From NCBI GenBank assembly GCA_002440665.1, contig DJUX01000046.1, forward strand, positions 62,001 to 126,000: a stretch of 64,000 nt of DNA, read 5' to 3'. A program made the translations under genes and the position numbers. Below the pieces are notes generated by a model. It worked only from the letters and a program-made list of their open reading frames with translations, was not told where the DNA came from and made no database searches. Origin of the DNA: Dechloromonas sp. UBA6271 (lineage in GTDB: Bacteria; Pseudomonadota; Gammaproteobacteria; Burkholderiales; Rhodocyclaceae). Below, piece after piece: positions 61,746 to 64,000 of this stretch (the stretch's first letter is position 1; every line of letters begins with the position of its first letter).

Positions 61746-61775
61746 TGCGGTCGACCGCCCCATGGACATCATTTT
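61746..61775 (+). repeat. uptake-sequence-like motif at the folB start
   Basis: Exact core seven bases before the folB ATG, second tract ATTTT inside the first codons; first tract weak. Confidence 0.6.
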
Positions 61776-62112
61776 CATCGAAGAACTGCGCGCCGAAACG
61801 TGGATAGGCATCTATCCGCGCGAGAAGGCGATGGCGCAGACGGTCGAGATTTCATTGCAGATCGGGGTGTCGACCGCATCGGCCGGGGCCAGCGACGACA
61901 TTCGCGACACCGTCGATTACGCGGTGGTCGTCGAGCGTCTGCGCAGCGATCTGGCGGCCAGCCACTTCAACCTGCTGGAGAGGCTGGCCGAGCACGTGGC
62001 GACCGACCTGCTCGAAAACTTCGCCGCCCAGTGGGTGCGCGTCTCGGTCGCCAAGCTGGGCATGATGCCGGGCGTCAAGCGCGTCGGCGTCATCATCGAG
62101 CGCTCGATCTAA
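61762..62112 (+). CDS. folB: dihydroneopterin aldolase
   Basis: 116 residues. MDIIFIEELRAETWIGIYPR, DTVDYAVVVERLRSDL and LLERLAEHVATDLLENF match FolB. Folate pathway. No classical ribosome site; the leader is formed by the dispersed motif. Confidence 0.95.
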   Translation: MDIIFIEELRAETWIGIYPREKAMAQTVEISLQIGVSTASAGASDDIRDTVDYAVVVERLRSDLAASHFNLLERLAEHVATDLLENFAAQWVRVSVAKLGMMPGVKRVGVIIERSI

Positions 62113-62984
62113 AACACGGTGGCAAGCAGCGTCATCACCGCGAAGCCACTGGCCAGGCCGGCGGTCGCGGCCGCCTCGCGTCCCGGCTTGTGCGATGCCG
62201 GAATCAGTTCGTGGCCGACCACCCAAAGCATGGCGCCGGCGGCCGCCGCCATGGCAAGCGGCAGCGCGGCGCCGGCGATGCTGGTGGCGATGACGCCGAA
62301 CAGGCCGCCGACCGGCTCGACGAGGCCGGTCGCCAGTGCGATCGCGGCTGCGCGCAATGGCGAAGCGCCGAGGGCGAGCAGGGCGCTGGCGACGATCCAG
62401 CCTTCCGGGATGTTCTGCAGGGCAATCCCGAGCGTCATGCCGTGGTCGGCGCCAGCCGCTGCGGCGACGCCGACGGCGAGGCCTTCGGGCAGGTTGTGCA
62501 GGGCGATGGCGGTAACGACGAGGCCGAGACGCGGTGCGGCGTCCACTTCATCGAGCTGTTCGACATGGGCGTGCGGGAAGCGGCGGTCCATCTGCTGCAT
62601 CAACTGCGTGCCGACAATGAAAGCGATGGCGGTAAGGAGGCCGAGTGCCGGCGGTGCCCCGCTGGCGGCCACCGCTTGCACCGCCGGCACGAGCAGCGAG
62701 AAGAAGCTGGCGGCGAGCATCATGCCGCCGGCGAGGCCGAGCATCGGCGCCATCAGCTTCGGTTGCGGTCGACGCAGAAAAAGCACCGGAATTGCCCCAA
62801 GGCCGGTGGCGAGTCCGGCGAGCAGGCTGGCCTGCAGGCCTTGCGCGGCCATCGGGTGAGCGGCCAGCCATTGCGCCGACTGTTCTAGGCCGAAGACGAA
62901 GGCGACGGCGGCGATGACGAGGCCGGCCCAGAGGCGGGGGCGGGCTGCGGGTCTGGCGTAGTGGCGGATGACGAGTTGGGTCAT
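62109..62984 (-). CDS. ZIP family metal transporter
   Basis: 291 residues, eight membrane helices. Metal sites HNLPEGLAVGVAAAAGADHG and LQNIPEGWIVASALL, plus the His-rich loop RRFPHAHVEQ. Zinc or other divalent metal uptake. Convergent with folB (four-base overlap). Confidence 0.9.
   Translation of the reverse strand: MTQLVIRHYARPAARPRLWAGLVIAAVAFVFGLEQSAQWLAAHPMAAQGLQASLLAGLATGLGAIPVLFLRRPQPKLMAPMLGLAGGMMLAASFFSLLVPAVQAVAASGAPPALGLLTAIAFIVGTQLMQQMDRRFPHAHVEQLDEVDAAPRLGLVVTAIALHNLPEGLAVGVAAAAGADHGMTLGIALQNIPEGWIVASALLALGASPLRAAAIALATGLVEPVGGLFGVIATSIAGAALPLAMAAAAGAMLWVVGHELIPASHKPGREAAATAGLASGFAVMTLLATVF
62764..62793 (+). repeat. uptake-sequence-like motif in the ZIP gene
   Basis: TTGCGGTCGAC, GAAAAA, CACCG, GAATT; both tracts at the right distance, opposite strand to the gene. 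Confidence 0.75.
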
Positions 62985-63076
62985 GGTGGCTCTCCTTCAG
63001 TGCTGGATACCACTTTACGTGTCGGCTATTTATAGCGCCAATCGATTGCTTAAATCCTGTCGATTGATGATAGCAA

Positions 63077-63568
63077 TCACCCCTTCAGTGCCGCCTCGAC
63101 CGTCTTCGGGTTCAGCACGCGCAGGATGTCGTGCGGGTGTACGCCGACCAGATAGCCGCGGCGGCCGCCGTTGATGTAGATCAGCGGCAGGTCAAGGATG
63201 GACTTTTCCATATAGACCGGCATCGCTTTTTTGGTGCCGAACGGACTGGTGCCGCCGACCAGGTAGCCGGTGTGGCGGTTGGCGACTTCCGGCTTGCACG
63301 GTTCGACCTTCTTGCAGCCGATCTGGCGCGCCAGTTCCTTGGTCGACACCTTGCAGTCGCCGTGCATCAGGACGACCAGCGGCTTGGCGTTCTCGTCCTC
63401 GAAGACCAGCGTCTTGACCACGGCGTGCTCGTCGACATTCAGTTCGCGCGCCGAAACCTTGGTGCCGCCGTGCTCTTCGTAGGCGTAAAGGTGGCTGGAA
63501 AAGGCGATTCGGTGCGCCTTGAGGAATTTGGTCGCCTGGGTTTCGGGGGCGTGATCAGATTTGTTCAT
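63077..63568 (-). CDS. ybaK: Cys-tRNA(Pro) deacylase YbaK
   Basis: 163 residues. VKTLVFEDENAKPLVVLMHG, CKVSTKELARQIGCKKVEPC and GYLVGGTSPFGTKKAMPVYM are the editing-domain motifs. Removes Cys from mischarged tRNA-Pro. Confidence 0.93.
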   Translation of the reverse strand: MNKSDHAPETQATKFLKAHRIAFSSHLYAYEEHGGTKVSARELNVDEHAVVKTLVFEDENAKPLVVLMHGDCKVSTKELARQIGCKKVEPCKPEVANRHTGYLVGGTSPFGTKKAMPVYMEKSILDLPLIYINGGRRGYLVGVHPHDILRVLNPKTVEAALKG

Positions 63569-63624
63569 GCAAGCAATGACTGTCTTCGAAAAAATTTTAC
63601 TTGGCACACGCAGCAAGCGACTCT

Positions 63625-63822
63625 TCAAGCATTTTTGGTTAGGGCCAGAAGCAGGAAAAAGCAACCGAGAACCATGCCGGCAACACCGCCCTGCAGCAGC
63701 GTGAGTGTTTCAAAGCCGCCGATCCAGTGCTGTCCGGAGAGCCGAAGGAGGCCGCTAACAAGACACATGAGCAAACCGAGCAGGCCGGCGAGTCGGCCGA
63801 CGGGAAGCAGGAATTTGTCCAT
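63625..63822 (-). CDS. small membrane protein
   Basis: 65 residues with two hydrophobic helices (LAGLLGLLMCLVSGLLRLSG, LLQGGVAGMVLGCFFLLLAL). Lies downstream of xerD. Unknown family. Confidence 0.7.
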   Translation of the reverse strand: MDKFLLPVGRLAGLLGLLMCLVSGLLRLSGQHWIGGFETLTLLQGGVAGMVLGCFFLLLALTKNA

Positions 63823-63920
63823 TTCTATATCCTCAGTTTTTGTAGTCGAATTATCGGGTGCGTGTTATTTGAATTTCACAACAATCATATTCCTAAGCGG
63901 GGCTTGGTGGGCAACACGGT

Positions 63921-64000
63921 TCAACCGCGCGGGTGGTGTATCGCGTGCAGGCTCTTCAGGCGTTCCCGCGCCACGTGGGTATAGATTTGCGTCGTCGAGA
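63921..64000 (-). CDS. xerD: XerD site-specific recombinase, C-terminal end only
   Basis: Last 25 residues: STTQIYTHVARERLKSLHAI then HHPRG and stop. The Tyr in QIYTHV is the XerD nucleophile. The rest lies beyond the window edge. Confidence 0.85.
   Translation of the reverse strand, partial: STTQIYTHVARERLKSLHAIHHPRG

Overview
The window is about 64 kb of GC-rich chromosome from a betaproteobacterium, most likely Rhodocyclales (Dechloromonas/Azonexus-like). The evidence is the macromolecular-synthesis operon rpsU-yqeY-dnaG-rpoD with a CAT-anticodon tRNA next to rpoD, the argA/yggX neighbourhood, phasins, miaB-phoH-ybeY-corC-lnt, and the plsY/folB and tsaD context. The genus is inferred from gene content only.

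Layout. 1-1067: 3' part of argA. About 1050-9710: an integrative element inserted between argA and yggX. It carries a P4-type integrase preceded by a free-standing copy of the integrase arm-binding domain, a higB-higA array with a second higA, an AlpA regulator, a 947-residue DUF927 primase/helicase, a 173-bp inverted repeat (2943-3115 / 9068-9240) full of CCGGGACA iterons, and a G-rich segment that looks like a phage cos region. It has no structural genes, so it resembles a phage satellite. 9747-15438: yggX, a PhoX-like phosphatase broken by an 11-bp tandem duplication, a patatin, a phasin and rpiA. 16104-22655: pstSCAB-phoU-phoB-phoR behind a Pho box. 22656-29863: a small secreted protein, purT, rnk, gdhA and two related LysR genes, one of them dead.

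29871-36294 looks like a phosphate-starvation membrane block: a PlcP-like metallophosphoesterase with a diacylglycerol glucosyltransferase-like gene, dgkA with a second GT4 glycosyltransferase, and an OprB-type porin. All three transcription units have a Pho-box-like site followed after exactly 10 bp by a TAnnnT hexamer, the same geometry as pstS. The expected chemistry is release of diacylglycerol from phospholipid, its glycosylation to sugar lipids, and recycling of the rest by the kinase. 36312-64000 is mostly housekeeping: fadD, gloA, a plsC-like gene, gmhB, glyQS, lnt-corC-ybeY-phoH-miaB, rpoD-dnaG-yqeY-rpsU, tsaD, katG, plsY, folB, a ZIP transporter, ybaK and the end of xerD, with two tRNAs.

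The most unusual signal is a dispersed motif, TTGCGGTCGAC followed by two A/T tracts one helical turn apart with GGCC between them. It occurs about 16 times in both orientations, in genes and between them. Its design (a TGCGGT-containing core plus two phased A/T tracts) closely resembles the Haemophilus DNA uptake signal sequence, so a new uptake-sequence dialect, or another genome-wide binding site, is the leading hypothesis.
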